Assembly (NCBI RefSeq): GCF_902506495.1
Contig: NZ_LR733265.1
Coordinates: forward strand, 950,587 to 1,014,586
Source: Pseudomonas sp. 8O
GTDB lineage: Bacteria > Pseudomonadota > Gammaproteobacteria > Pseudomonadales > Pseudomonadaceae
DNA: 64,000 bases
Direction: 5' to 3'
This document shows, piece by piece, positions 1-9,041 of the stretch; within the stretch, counting starts at the first letter, position 1, and every line of letters starts with the position of its first letter. The translations under genes and the position numbers were made by a program. The notes beneath the pieces were generated by a model that did no database searches, was not told the origin of the DNA, and saw only the letters and a program-made list of their open reading frames with translations.

Positions 1-414
1 GCGCTGCAGCTCGTTGCGTACGCCCTCGAGGGTGGCACGCTGGAAGATCTCGCCCTCGGCCAGACCGGACTGGTTCAGGCCCTTGAGCAGGTCTTCGGTG
101 GTGATGGCCTTGTTGCCCTCGATCTCGATACCGGAGATGGAAGGACGCTCGACCACGGTAACCACCAGCACGTCGCCATCGCGACCGAGCTGGATATCCT
201 GGAAGAAGCCGGTACGGAACAGGGAGCGAGTGGCATCGACCAACTGGCGATCATCGACCTGTTCGCCCACATTCAGGGGCAGTGCGCCGAATACGCTGCC
301 GGCGGATACCCGCTGCAGGCCGTTGACGCGTATATCGGAGATGGTGAAGGACTCGGCGTGAACTTCGGCGATCATCAATGCGGACAGTACCGCAGGTAGC
401 AGCAGACGTTTCAT
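1..414 (-). CDS. bamA: Outer membrane protein assembly factor BamA (N-terminal part)
   Basis: The first 138 codons of BamA, cut by the window edge. The protein starts MKRLLLPAVLSALMIAEVHA, a Sec signal peptide of about 20 residues, followed by POTRA domain 1 (FTISDIRVNGLQRV at about 23-36, then VVTVVERPSISGIEIEGNKA). BamA is the central beta-barrel of the BAM complex that inserts outer-membrane proteins; the POTRA domains lie in the periplasm. It follows rseP after an 85-base gap, the usual order in Pseudomonas. The ATG gives a clean signal peptide and the frame stays open to base 1. Identity is secure; only the barrel is unseen. Confidence 0.95.
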   Translation of the reverse strand, partial: MKRLLLPAVLSALMIAEVHAESFTISDIRVNGLQRVSAGSVFGALPLNVGEQVDDRQLVDATRSLFRTGFFQDIQLGRDGDVLVVTVVERPSISGIEIEGNKAITTEDLLKGLNQSGLAEGEIFQRATLEGVRNELQR

Positions 415-499
415 GAAGTCCTTTCTTATTCCAACTGACGATAAAAACTGCCGCTCAAGCGACACTTCTTTTAAATCTCAAGAACGTATTCAGCAATGC

Positions 500-1852
500 T
501 CACAGGCGGCTGAGGTCGTTGACCAGGGCAAGCAACATGACCCCGATGACCAGACTGATGCCGATCTGCATCCCCCAACCCTGAACCCGCTCAGACAAGG
601 GGCGACCACGCACCCACTCGACCAGATAAAACAGCAGATGCCCACCATCCAGTACGGGAATGGGCAGCAGATTGAGAACCCCCAAGCTAATACTCAGATA
701 TGCAAGGAATTTCAGGAAATCCCCCAGCCCTGACTCAGCTGAAGCGCCCGCCACTTTAGCAATGGTTATCGGCCCACTCAAGTTTTTTACCGAGAGCTCT
801 CCGAACAGCATTTTCTTCAGCGAATCGAGGGTCAGCAGGCTCATGGACCAGGTTTGCCGCATGCCTTCGACAACCCCCTCGAGCGGACCGAAGCGCACCT
901 CACGCAGCATCTCCGGCGGCCATTCGACGCCCTGCACACCCGCGCCCAGGTAGCCACTGCGGGCTTCCCCTTCTCCGCGCGAAGCCAGCGTCAGCTGCAC
1001 GTCCTGCGTTTGCCCGGCGCGCTCGAAGCGCAACGTGACCGCTTCGCCCGGCAATGCCCGCACACGGTCGACCAGGTCCTGCCAATCGGCAAGCGGCTCA
1101 CCATCGAGCGCCAGCAGTCGATCTCCGGCTTGCAGACCCGCGGCATGGGCAGGCCCCTTGGAATCGACCTCTGCCAGCACCGGCTCCAGCACCGGACGCC
1201 AGGGACGAATGCCCAGCGAGCCAATCGGGTCCGGCTCGTCGGCACCGCGCAGCCAGTTGTCCAACTGCACCTGCTTGGACGTCTCGACGGTAGAGCCCGG
1301 CTCCAACACACGCAGATCGAGCGTACCGCTCTCACCCAGACGACTTACCAGTTGCAGATTGACCGCCGCCCAGCCGCTGGTGGCCTCGCCGTTGACCGCA
1401 ACGATCTCCTGCCCTGCACGCAGCCCGGCCACTTGCGCCAGGCTGTCCGGCTGCACACCACCGATAACCGGCCGCACCTGCTGACTGCCGAGCATGGCGA
1501 CGAACCAGAAGAACAACAACGCCAGCAGGAAATTGGCCAGAGGACCTGCAGCCACGATAGCGATGCGCTGACGCACGCTCTTGCGATTGAAGGACTGCTC
1601 GACGAGCTCGGGCGGTACATCGCCCTCGCGCTCGTCGAGCATCTTGACGTAACCGCCCAGAGGAATGGCCGCCACCACGAATTCGGTGCCCTGGCGGTCA
1701 TGCCAGCGCAACAGCGGTGTGCCGAAGCCAACGGAGAAGCGCAGTACCTTGACGCCACAGCGCCGAGCCACCCAGAAGTGTCCGTACTCGTGAAAGGTCA
1801 CCAGGACACCCAGTGCGATCAGGGTGCCAAGCAGCATGTACAACCCACTCAT
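500..1852 (-). CDS. rseP: RIP metalloprotease RseP
   Basis: Inner-membrane site-2 zinc protease (450 aa, normal for the family) that cuts anti-sigma factor RseA/MucA after DegS/AlgW, releasing the envelope-stress sigma factor. Visible are the first membrane helix with the zinc motif HEYGH at residues 21-25, two PDZ domains in the middle (GGVQPDSLAQVAGLRAGQEI and KGPAHAAGLQAGDRLLALDG), and the second active-site motif LDGGH at 401-405 followed by a last membrane helix. It lies 57 bases downstream of dxr and upstream of bamA, which fits a shared envelope-biogenesis transcript. Confidence 0.97.
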   Translation of the reverse strand: MSGLYMLLGTLIALGVLVTFHEYGHFWVARRCGVKVLRFSVGFGTPLLRWHDRQGTEFVVAAIPLGGYVKMLDEREGDVPPELVEQSFNRKSVRQRIAIVAAGPLANFLLALLFFWFVAMLGSQQVRPVIGGVQPDSLAQVAGLRAGQEIVAVNGEATSGWAAVNLQLVSRLGESGTLDLRVLEPGSTVETSKQVQLDNWLRGADEPDPIGSLGIRPWRPVLEPVLAEVDSKGPAHAAGLQAGDRLLALDGEPLADWQDLVDRVRALPGEAVTLRFERAGQTQDVQLTLASRGEGEARSGYLGAGVQGVEWPPEMLREVRFGPLEGVVEGMRQTWSMSLLTLDSLKKMLFGELSVKNLSGPITIAKVAGASAESGLGDFLKFLAYLSISLGVLNLLPIPVLDGGHLLFYLVEWVRGRPLSERVQGWGMQIGISLVIGVMLLALVNDLSRL

Positions 1853-1909
1853 TTCACTTCTCCAGCTCTACGAGCCGCTCAAGTTCCGGCCAGGCCGATA
1901 CGGGCGTCA

Positions 1910-3094
1910 TCAACGACCAGCTAGCCACTGCCCAGCCAGTTCACGCGCACGGGCATCGGCCTCGAATACCGCATCGAGCGCTTCGACAGCCTGCACAGGC
2001 TGGGCGTTCAACACGGACTCAATCATACGCGCGATATCCACGAAACGGATGCGCCGCTGCAGGAAAGCCTCGACCGCAACCTCATTGACGGCGTTGAGCA
2101 TCGCCGGCGCACTGCCACCGGCCTGCGCCGCCTCCCGCGCCAGGCGCAGACAGGGGAAGCGCTGCTCATCGGGGCGCTCGAAATCCAGACGGCCGACGGC
2201 AAACAGATCCAGAGGCGACACGCCCGAGTCGATGCGCTCCGGCCAGGCCAACGCATGAGCGATGGGCGTGCGCATATCCGGATTACCCAACTGGGCCAGC
2301 ACCGACCCGTCGATATAATCGACGAGCGAGTGAATCACGCTCTGCCGATGGATGACCACTTCGATCTGCTCGGGGCGGGCATCGAACAACCAGCAGGCCT
2401 CGATCGACTCGAGCCCCTTGTTCATCATGCTGGCCGAATCGACCGATATCTTGCGCCCCATCGACCAGTTCGGATGCGCACAGGCCTGCTCTGGAGTGAC
2501 GCACTCCAGATCGGCCAACGGCGTTTCACGAAAAGGTCCACCAGAAGCCGTCAGCAGTACGCGACGCACACCGACAGCCGGAAGCCCTCGCGAATAGTCA
2601 CCGGGCAGGCACTGGAAAATGGCGTTGTGTTCACTGTCGATAGGCAACAGCACCGCCCCACTCTGCTTGACCGCCTGCATGAACAAGGCGCCGGACATCA
2701 CCAGCGCTTCCTTGTTCGCCAGCAGCACTTTCTTGCCGGCCTGCACCGCCGCCAGCGTTGGCTTGAGGCCTGCAGCGCCAACGATGGCTGCCATCACGCA
2801 ATCGACGGCGGCATCGGCAGATACCGCGCACAGCCCTGCTTCGCCGACCAGTACCTCGGTCGCCAGCCCGGCAGCACGCAGATTGTTCTGCAACTCGAGC
2901 GCTGAAATGTCATCAGGCACCACCGCGTAACGCGGCCGATGCTGCACGCACAGCACCTGCAGCTCTGCCAGGCGCGAAAAGCCCGTCAGCGCGAAAACGC
3001 TGTAGCGCCCGGGATGGCGCGCAATCACATCCAGCGTGCTGAGGCCGATGGACCCGGTCGCCCCCAGCACGGTGACCTGCTGCACTGCGCTCAC
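1910..3094 (-). CDS. dxr: 1-deoxy-D-xylulose 5-phosphate reductoisomerase
   Basis: Second step of the MEP isoprenoid pathway: converts DXP to 2-C-methyl-D-erythritol 4-phosphate with NADPH in the cytosol. 394 aa, typical length. The NADPH-binding motif GATGSIG is at residues 11-17; the metal and substrate segment PIDSEHNAIFQC is at 151-162; SVDSASMMNKGLE follows in the catalytic domain. Its ATG overlaps the cdsA stop by 4 bases, indicating translational coupling. Its neighbour uppS uses isoprenoid precursors from this pathway. Confidence 0.97.
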   Translation of the reverse strand: MSAVQQVTVLGATGSIGLSTLDVIARHPGRYSVFALTGFSRLAELQVLCVQHRPRYAVVPDDISALELQNNLRAAGLATEVLVGEAGLCAVSADAAVDCVMAAIVGAAGLKPTLAAVQAGKKVLLANKEALVMSGALFMQAVKQSGAVLLPIDSEHNAIFQCLPGDYSRGLPAVGVRRVLLTASGGPFRETPLADLECVTPEQACAHPNWSMGRKISVDSASMMNKGLESIEACWLFDARPEQIEVVIHRQSVIHSLVDYIDGSVLAQLGNPDMRTPIAHALAWPERIDSGVSPLDLFAVGRLDFERPDEQRFPCLRLAREAAQAGGSAPAMLNAVNEVAVEAFLQRRIRFVDIARMIESVLNAQPVQAVEALDAVFEADARARELAGQWLAGR

Positions 3095-3906
3095 AGCGAA
3101 CCCCAGCCTGCCAGCCAGAGCAATGCAGCGAACAGCGGAATGGCCGCCGTCAGACTGTCGATACGATCCAGCACTCCACCATGCCCCGGCAGCAGATTGC
3201 TGCTGTCCTTGATCCCGGACTGACGCTTGAACATGCTCTCGGTCAGATCGCCAACCACGGAAATCAGCACCACCACAGCAGCACCTGCCAGAGCCAGCAG
3301 CAGCCCACCAGCAGACCAGCCCTGCTGCAGACCGACCACAAGCGTGATCAGCAGACTGGCAGCCAGACCACCATAGAGCCCTTCCCAGCTCTTGCCCGGG
3401 CTGACCTTGGGCGCCAGCTTGCGCTTGCCGAAGGTCTTGCCGGAGAAATAGGCGCCGATGTCCGCCCCCCAGACCAGCACCATCACCGCGATGATCAGCG
3501 CATTAGCCTGCGGCCACTGCTTGAGCAGGACCAGCCCCTGCCAGGCCGGCAGCAGGATCAGCAAGCCGATCAGCAAACGCCCCGGCACACCACCCCAGTA
3601 ACGACTGCTATCGGGGTAGGTCAGCACCAGGAAGGTCGCTGCCAACCACCACAGCACAGCCACCGCCAACAGCACTGGCGCGAACACCGGAACCAGGTAA
3701 AGTGCACCGAGCAACACGGCCACCACTGCGGCATAGGCTACGCGTTTGGGCTGCGCCTCGAACCCCGCCAGGCGCGCCCATTCCCAGGCCCCCAGCGTGA
3801 CCACCGCACCGATGAACAGGGCGAAGGCACCGCCGTCAAGCAGAAAAAAACCGCCCAGGGCGATGGGCAACAGCACCAGCGCCGTGATGATTCGTTGTTT
3901 CAACAT
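3091..3906 (-). CDS. cdsA: Phosphatidate cytidylyltransferase
   Basis: Makes CDP-diacylglycerol from phosphatidic acid and CTP, the branch point of phospholipid synthesis, in the inner membrane. 271 aa with many hydrophobic helices. The CDS signature is complete near the C-terminus: SMFKRQSGIKDSSNLLPGHG followed by GVLDRIDS, with the conserved K-R, K-D, H-G-G and D-R-x-D residues. The start overlaps the uppS stop by one base (TAATG) and the end overlaps dxr by four, so the three genes are coupled. Confidence 0.96.
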   Translation of the reverse strand: MLKQRIITALVLLPIALGGFFLLDGGAFALFIGAVVTLGAWEWARLAGFEAQPKRVAYAAVVAVLLGALYLVPVFAPVLLAVAVLWWLAATFLVLTYPDSSRYWGGVPGRLLIGLLILLPAWQGLVLLKQWPQANALIIAVMVLVWGADIGAYFSGKTFGKRKLAPKVSPGKSWEGLYGGLAASLLITLVVGLQQGWSAGGLLLALAGAAVVVLISVVGDLTESMFKRQSGIKDSSNLLPGHGGVLDRIDSLTAAIPLFAALLWLAGWGSL

Positions 3907-4652
3907 TAAGAGCGCGCCTCAGCTTCCACCTGCTCGCTGGTCTTGCCGAAGCGACGCTGGCGGGTAGCGAAATCGGCCAGCGCCTTGCGCATGGCTTCGT
4001 GCTTGAAGTCCGGCCAATAAAGGTCGGAGAAGTACAGCTCGCTGTAAGCCAACTGCCACAGAAGGAAGTTACTGATGCGGCGCTCGCCGCCCGTACGGAT
4101 GCACAGGTCGGGCAGAGGCAGGTCACCGGTAGCCAGACAGCCCTGGAGCAACTGCGGGGTGATGTCCTCGGGCTGCAAATGACCTGCCTGCACTTCACGC
4201 GCCAGGCGCTGAGCGGCCTGGGCGATATCCCACTGACCGCCGTAGTTGGCCGCGATCTGCAGGGTGAAACGACGATTGCCAGCCGTCAGCAGCTCGGCTT
4301 CGCGCATGGCAGCCTGCAACTCGGGATGAAAACGCGAGCGATCACCAATGATGCGCAGGCTGATGTCGTTATCCAGCAGGCGCTTGGCCTCACGACGCAG
4401 CGCCCCCAGGAACAACTCCATCAGCGCACCGACCTCGTCGGCCGGACGCTGCCAGTTCTCGCTGGAGAAGGCGAACAGGGTCAGTACCTCGACGCCCGAC
4501 TCGGCACACACCTCGATCACTGCGCGAACCGCATCGACCCCGGCCTTGTGCCCAGCCACACCCGGCAACAGGCGCTTCTTCGCCCAACGATTGTTGCCAT
4601 CCATGATGATGGCGACATGCCGCGGCACCGCCCCCTGCTTGTTCTTGTCCAT
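3906..4652 (-). CDS. uppS: Undecaprenyl diphosphate synthase
   Basis: Cytosolic cis-prenyltransferase that elongates farnesyl diphosphate with isopentenyl units to C55-PP, the lipid carrier for peptidoglycan and O-antigen. 248 aa from the chosen ATG. The catalytic motif MDGNNRWAKKR (Asp 18) sits near the N-terminus; RTGGERRISNFLLWQLAYSE near the C-terminus is the substrate-binding block. A TTG seven codons upstream (4673) would overlap frr, but MDKNKQGAVPRHVAIIMDGN has the usual N-terminal spacing for the family, so ATG 4652 is preferred; neither start has a strong ribosome-binding site. Confidence 0.95.
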   Translation of the reverse strand: MDKNKQGAVPRHVAIIMDGNNRWAKKRLLPGVAGHKAGVDAVRAVIEVCAESGVEVLTLFAFSSENWQRPADEVGALMELFLGALRREAKRLLDNDISLRIIGDRSRFHPELQAAMREAELLTAGNRRFTLQIAANYGGQWDIAQAAQRLAREVQAGHLQPEDITPQLLQGCLATGDLPLPDLCIRTGGERRISNFLLWQLAYSELYFSDLYWPDFKHEAMRKALADFATRQRRFGKTSEQVEAEARS

Positions 4653-4669
4653 GTATGGGCGCCCAGCCG

Positions 4670-5227
4670 TCAAACGGCCATCAGGTCCGCTTCTTTGACC
4701 TCGAGCGCCTTGTCGACATCACCGATGAACTTGTCGGTGATCTTCTGCAGCTCGTCAGCGGCGCGACGCTCTTCGTCCTCGCTGATTTCCTTGGCTTTGG
4801 ACAGTTTCTTCAGTTCGGCCAGGGCATCACGACGCACGTTGCGCACAGCGACCTTGGCATCTTCGGCGACGCCACGCGCCTGCTTGGTATAGCCCTTTCG
4901 GGTTTCCTCGGTCAGCGCAGGCATCGGCACGCGAATGGTGGTACCGGCGCTGCTCGGATTCAGACCCAGATCGGAGGTCATGATGGCCTTCTCGATGGCT
5001 GCACCGAGGGTCTTGTCATGCGCAACGATCTTCAGGGTGCGCGCATCCTCAACGGTGATCGCTGCCACCTGATTGAGCGGCATGTCGCTACCCCAGGCCG
5101 GCACCTTGATGCTGTCGAGAATGCTCGGATGGGCACGACCGGTTCGAATGGAGGCCAGGTTACGACCCAGCGATTCCAGGGACTTGCTCATGCGTTCCTG
5201 AGCGTCTTTCTTGATGTCGTTGATCAT
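4670..5227 (-). CDS. frr: Ribosome recycling factor
   Basis: Splits post-termination ribosomes together with EF-G. 185 aa, the standard RRF length, with the family segments MSKSLESLGRNLASIRTGRA (residues 13-32, coiled-coil arm), RVPMPALTEETRKGYTKQ and the C-terminal helical arm. The ATG overlaps the pyrH stop by four bases (ATGA), as in many proteobacteria. The order pyrH-frr-uppS is strongly conserved. Confidence 0.97.
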   Translation of the reverse strand: MINDIKKDAQERMSKSLESLGRNLASIRTGRAHPSILDSIKVPAWGSDMPLNQVAAITVEDARTLKIVAHDKTLGAAIEKAIMTSDLGLNPSSAGTTIRVPMPALTEETRKGYTKQARGVAEDAKVAVRNVRRDALAELKKLSKAKEISEDEERRAADELQKITDKFIGDVDKALEVKEADLMAV

Positions 5228-5967
5228 TGTGCATCCTCCTCGATCAGAGTTCCTTCGGCGCCACCCACTACAACGTTAAGCAGTGCGCCGGGCTTGTTCA
5301 TGTTGAAAACCCGCAGCGGCATGTTGTGATCGCGGCACAGGCAGATGGCGGTCAGATCCATCACGCCCAGCTTGCGATCGAGCACCTCGTCATAGGTCAG
5401 GCGCTCGAACTTCTCGGCATGCGGGTCCTTGAACGGGTCGGCAGTGTACACGCCATCGACCTTGGTCGCCTTCAGTACCACGTCCGCATCGATTTCGATG
5501 GCGCGCAGGCAGGCAGCCGAATCGGTGGTAAAGAAGGGGTTGCCGGTGCCAGCAGCGAAAATCACCACCTCACCGGTCTTCAGGTGGCGCATGGCCTTGC
5601 GGCGGTCATAGTGATCGGTCACGCCGACCATGGAGATCGCCGACATGACGATGGCCGGGATGTTTGAGCGCTCCAGCGCATCACGCATGGCCAGCGCGTT
5701 CATCACGGTGGCCAGCATGCCCATGTGGTCGCCGGTGACGCGATCCATGCCGGCAGCGGACAGCGCCGCGCCACGGAACAGGTTGCCACCACCGATCACC
5801 AGGCCAACCTGCACGCCGATACCGACCAGTTGGCCGACTTCCAGCGCCATGCGATCGAGCACCTTGGGATCGATGCCGAAATCTTCCGAGCCCATCAGGG
5901 CTTCGCCGCTAAGTTTGAGCAGAATGCGTTTGTAGCGAGGTTGGCGACCAGTTGTCTGCTGAGCCAT
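5224..5967 (-). CDS. pyrH: UMP kinase
   Basis: Phosphorylates UMP to UDP with ATP; hexameric amino-acid-kinase-fold enzyme, usually allosterically controlled by GTP and UTP. 247 aa. Visible are the N-terminal phosphate loop KRILLKLSGEALMG, VGLVIGGGNLFRGA, the AAGTGNPFFTTDSAACLRA nucleotide segment and DLTAICLCRDHNMPLRVFNM near the end. It is separated from tsf by about 190 bases containing a hairpin, so it probably has its own promoter there. Confidence 0.97.
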   Translation of the reverse strand: MAQQTTGRQPRYKRILLKLSGEALMGSEDFGIDPKVLDRMALEVGQLVGIGVQVGLVIGGGNLFRGAALSAAGMDRVTGDHMGMLATVMNALAMRDALERSNIPAIVMSAISMVGVTDHYDRRKAMRHLKTGEVVIFAAGTGNPFFTTDSAACLRAIEIDADVVLKATKVDGVYTADPFKDPHAEKFERLTYDEVLDRKLGVMDLTAICLCRDHNMPLRVFNMNKPGALLNVVVGGAEGTLIEEDAQ

Positions 5968-6099
5968 TGCAAGTCTCTCCTGCGGCGATATGAAATTCGT
6001 CAGCAGCGCCTCTGAGGGCTGCAGTTATCCGGCACTTCGACAGCGCCAACGGCCGTTCGTTGAAACGACCGATACTTTATTCGTCACCCCTTATTCGGC

Positions 6100-6133
6100 A
6101 AAGAGGCCGCCCGCGTAAACGGGCAGCCTCTTT
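6100..6133 (-). terminator. Hairpin downstream of tsf
   Basis: A GC-rich inverted repeat (AAAGAGGC-TGCCCG arm on the minus strand, short TTTACG-type loop) lies 23 bases after the tsf stop. The U-tract is short (three T), so it is a probable rather than strong intrinsic terminator between tsf and pyrH. Confidence 0.6.
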
Positions 6134-6155
6134 GGGGCACATGCCGAAAAACCGA

Positions 6156-7019
6156 TTACTGCTTGCTGGCGGCCAGCTGGGCAGCAACTTCTTCAGCAAA
6201 GTTGTCGACCGGCTTCTCGATGCCTTCGCCTACTTTGAAGTAAGTGAAGGAAACGATTTCTGCGCCGGCTTTCTTGGCCAGCTCACCGACCTTGATCTCA
6301 GGGTTCTTGACGAACGCCTGCTCAACCAGGCTGGCTTCTGCCAGGAACTTGGAGATACGGCCGGCAACCATCTTCTCGGCGATATCGGCAGGCTTGCCCT
6401 TGAGCTTCTCTTCGTTCAATTGCAGGAAGACAGCCTTCTCGCGCTCGATTGCTTCAGCCGAAACGTCGCTGGGCAACAGGAACTCCGGGTTGCTTGCAGC
6501 AACGTGCATCGCGATGTCTTTGGCCAGCTCGACGTCGCCGCCTTTCAGGACAACGGCAACACCAATCTTGTTGCCGTGCAGGTAGGAACCGACAACGTCA
6601 CCCTCAACGCGCACAAGGCGACGGATGTTGACGTTTTCGCCTACTTTGGCAACCAGAGCGGTACGCTCGGCTTCCTGAGCCTCGATCAGCGGAGCGACGT
6701 CGGTCAGCTTGTCGGCGAATGCCTTGTCCACACTGCTGGTGACGAAGTTCTTGAAGTCGTCCTGCAGAGCCAGGAAGTCGGTCTGCGAGTTGACTTCGAT
6801 AAGGACCGCGGCCTGACCGTCGGCCTTGACGGCAATAGCGCCTTCAGCTGCAACGTTGCCAGCCTTTTTGGCGGCCTTGATGGCGCCGGAGGCGCGCATG
6901 TCATCGATGGCTTTTTCGATGTCGCCGCCAGCCTTGGTCAAGGCCTTTTTGCAATCCATCATGCCTTCGCCAGTACGCTCGCGCAGTTCTTTAACCAGGG
7001 CTGCAGTAATCTCTGCCAT
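6156..7019 (-). CDS. tsf: Elongation factor Ts
   Basis: Guanine-nucleotide exchange factor for EF-Tu. 287 aa, normal length. The EF-Ts signature ELRERTGEGMMDCKKALTKA is at about residues 11-30, and the second, EVNSQTDFLA, is at about 74-83. It lies downstream of rpsB with a terminator-like hairpin between, the usual rpsB-tsf arrangement. Confidence 0.98.
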   Translation of the reverse strand: MAEITAALVKELRERTGEGMMDCKKALTKAGGDIEKAIDDMRASGAIKAAKKAGNVAAEGAIAVKADGQAAVLIEVNSQTDFLALQDDFKNFVTSSVDKAFADKLTDVAPLIEAQEAERTALVAKVGENVNIRRLVRVEGDVVGSYLHGNKIGVAVVLKGGDVELAKDIAMHVAASNPEFLLPSDVSAEAIEREKAVFLQLNEEKLKGKPADIAEKMVAGRISKFLAEASLVEQAFVKNPEIKVGELAKKAGAEIVSFTYFKVGEGIEKPVDNFAEEVAAQLAASKQ

Positions 7020-7087
7020 CTTGAAAATCCTCTCGGTAGGTCTTCAACCATTCACCCGCATGGCGGGCGATCAAATCTGTGAGTGGC

Positions 7088-7111
7088 AAAAAGGGGGCTT
7101 AGCCCCCTTCT
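7088..7111 (-). terminator. Attenuator/terminator hairpin between rpsB and tsf
   Basis: On the minus strand the repeat reads AAGGGGGCTAAGCCCCCTT followed by TTT, about 40 bases after the rpsB stop. It has the form of an intrinsic terminator and probably lowers tsf expression relative to rpsB; partial read-through here is known for this operon in enterobacteria and inferred in this case. Confidence 0.75.
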
Positions 7112-7148
7112 TGCACAGCGCGTAACGCTAGATGCTTTGCGTTACCGC

Positions 7149-7892
7149 TTAGCCTTCGGCGCTCTCGGCAGCCGCGGCTTCTTCGACGAACTCTTCAGTG
7201 CCGCCGCCAGCATTGCTGCGACCACGGATCACGGCGTCGGCCATGGCACCCATGTACAGCTGGATGGCGCGGATGGCGTCGTCGTTACCCGGGATGATGT
7301 AGTCAACGCCTTCCGGGCTGCTGTTGGTATCGACGATGCCGATAACCGGGATGCCCAGCTTGTTGGCTTCGGTGATAGCAATGCGCTCGTGGTCAACGTC
7401 GATCACGAACAGAGCGTCCGGCAGACCGCCCATGTCCTTGATACCACCCAGGCTGCGATCCAGTTTTTCCAGATCACGGGTACGCATCAGGGCTTCTTTC
7501 TTGGTCAGCTTGGCGAAAGTACCGTCCTGGGACTGAACTTCCAGCTCACGCAGACGCTTGATCGAGGCGCGGATGGTCTTGTAGTTGGTCAGCATGCCGC
7601 CCAACCAGCGGTGATCGACGAACGGCGAGCCGCAACGAGCAGCTTCTTCGCGAACGATCTTGCCAGCGGAACGCTTGGTGCCGACGAACAGGATCTTGTT
7701 CTTGCCAGCAGCCAGCTTCTCAACGAAAGCCTGGGCTTCGTTGAACATCGGCAGGGTTTTTTCGAGGTTGATGATGTGAATCTTGTTACGCGCGCCGAAA
7801 ATGTACTTGCCCATTTTCGGGTTCCAGTAACGGGTCTGGTGGCCGAAGTGCACACCGGCCTTCAGCATATCGCGCATGTTGACTTGGGACAT
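7149..7892 (-). CDS. rpsB: 30S ribosomal protein S2
   Basis: Small-subunit ribosomal protein, 247 aa. Starts MSQVNMRDMLKAGVHFGHQT, the classic S2 N-terminus, and carries PDALFVIDVDHERIAITEAN in the middle. First gene of the rpsB-tsf transcript, with a long upstream leader. Codon use and composition match the neighbours. Confidence 0.98.
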   Translation of the reverse strand: MSQVNMRDMLKAGVHFGHQTRYWNPKMGKYIFGARNKIHIINLEKTLPMFNEAQAFVEKLAAGKNKILFVGTKRSAGKIVREEAARCGSPFVDHRWLGGMLTNYKTIRASIKRLRELEVQSQDGTFAKLTKKEALMRTRDLEKLDRSLGGIKDMGGLPDALFVIDVDHERIAITEANKLGIPVIGIVDTNSSPEGVDYIIPGNDDAIRAIQLYMGAMADAVIRGRSNAGGGTEEFVEEAAAAESAEG

Positions 7893-8040
7893 GGTAGTTC
7901 CTTGATAAGTCGGGTTAGGCCTCCACGTATCCCAGCTTCCAACCCTCGAACTTGTCGAAAGGCACCCAGGAAACCGTGTCGATACGTGTGTGGGTTTGAG
8001 CTTTCGGGCTTAGTGCCCGTAAAGCGGCGCGTTTTATACC
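7893..8040 (-). promoter_or_regulatory. rpsB promoter and long 5' leader
   Basis: On the minus strand a TATAAAAC element (8031-8038) is a good -10 candidate, so the rpsB transcript would have an untranslated leader of about 130 bases. Long leaders upstream of rpsB are used for autoregulation by S2 in gammaproteobacteria; that role is inferred here, since I did not fold the RNA. Confidence 0.5.
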
Positions 8041-8110
8041 ACACAAAGCCGGCTCAAGCTACAAAAGCTGGCAAACAACGCAGTAACGCCTCGCAGCGGT
8101 TGCAGCGCCT

Positions 8111-8140
8111 TTGGGGCTGGCACGGTGAAGCTGCTAATAT
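8111..8140 (+). promoter_or_regulatory. Putative map promoter
   Basis: TTGGGG (8111-8116) and TAATAT (8135-8140) are spaced 18 bases apart, a plausible sigma-70 promoter 33 bases before the map ATG. The match is moderate. Confidence 0.4.
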
Positions 8141-8173
8141 ATCGCCCTTTCCGTTCGTGCCCGAGAGCTTCAT

Positions 8174-8956
8174 ATGACCGTCACCATCAAATCCGCCGAA
8201 GAAATCGAGAAAATGCGCGTGGCCGGCCGTCTGGCCGCCGAAGTGCTGGAGATGATCGGTGAACACGTCAAGCCAGGCGTCACCACCGAGGAAATCGACC
8301 GCATCTGCCACGACTATATCGTCAACGTGCAGCAGGCCATTCCCGCACCGCTCAATTACAAGGGCTTCCCCAAGTCGATCTGCACCTCGATCAACCATGT
8401 GGTGTGCCACGGCATCCCCAATGACAAGCCGCTGAAAGACGGCGACGTGCTGAACATCGACGTCACCGTGATCAAGGACGGCTACCACGGCGATACCAGC
8501 AAGATGTTCATGGTCGGCAAGGTTGCCGAGTGGGCCGAGCGCCTGGCCAAGGTCACCCAGGAATGCATGTATAAAGGCATCGAGCTGGTCAAACCCGGCA
8601 CCCGCCTGGGCGATATCGGCGAAGTCATCCAGAAGCACGCGGAAAAGAACGGTTTCTCCGTGGTCCGCGAATACTGCGGCCATGGCATCGGCGCGGTATT
8701 CCATGAAGAGCCGCAGGTGTTGCACTACGGCAAGGCCGGCACCGGTATGGAGCTCAAGGAAGGCATGACCTTCACCATCGAGCCGATGATCAACCAGGGT
8801 CGCCCGGAAACCCGCCTGCTCGGCGACGGCTGGACCGCCATCACCAAGGACCGCAAGCTGTCGGCGCAATGGGAGCACACCGTGCTGGTCACCGCTGACG
8901 GCTATGAGATCCTGACCCTGCGCAGCGATGACACCCTGCCGCGCACCTCGGCCTGA
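8174..8956 (+). CDS. map: Type I methionine aminopeptidase
   Basis: Removes the initiator methionine from nascent proteins in the cytosol. 260 aa. The five metal ligands of the family are visible: Asp 96 (NIDVTV), Asp 107 (GDTSKMF), His 170 (CGHGIG), Glu 203 (TIEPM) and Glu 234 (WEHTVLV), plus His 79 of the active site. Divergent from rpsB, the usual arrangement in Pseudomonas, and followed by glnD on the same strand. Confidence 0.98.
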   Translation: MTVTIKSAEEIEKMRVAGRLAAEVLEMIGEHVKPGVTTEEIDRICHDYIVNVQQAIPAPLNYKGFPKSICTSINHVVCHGIPNDKPLKDGDVLNIDVTVIKDGYHGDTSKMFMVGKVAEWAERLAKVTQECMYKGIELVKPGTRLGDIGEVIQKHAEKNGFSVVREYCGHGIGAVFHEEPQVLHYGKAGTGMELKEGMTFTIEPMINQGRPETRLLGDGWTAITKDRKLSAQWEHTVLVTADGYEILTLRSDDTLPRTSA

Positions 8957-8965
8957 CCGCGATCC

Positions 8966-9020
8966 GTAGGGTGCGCCGTGCGCACCATTGAAGCTTGTGG
9001 TGCGCACAGCGCACCCCACC
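8966..9020. repeat. REP-like palindrome, GTAGGGTGCGCC type
   Basis: Two inverted half-sites, GTAGGGTGCGCCGTGCGCAC and GGTGCGCACAGCGCACCCCA, flank a short spacer between map and glnD. The same unit recurs at 14692, 22363, 23100, 39481-39701 and 44038. Confidence 0.8.
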
Positions 9021-9041
9021 TTATATAAGGAAGGCAACTGC

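Noticed and set aside
8988..9041. Upstream TTG start for glnD
   Set aside because: It lies in a REP-like repeat; ATG 9042 has a ribosome site and the conserved N-terminus.
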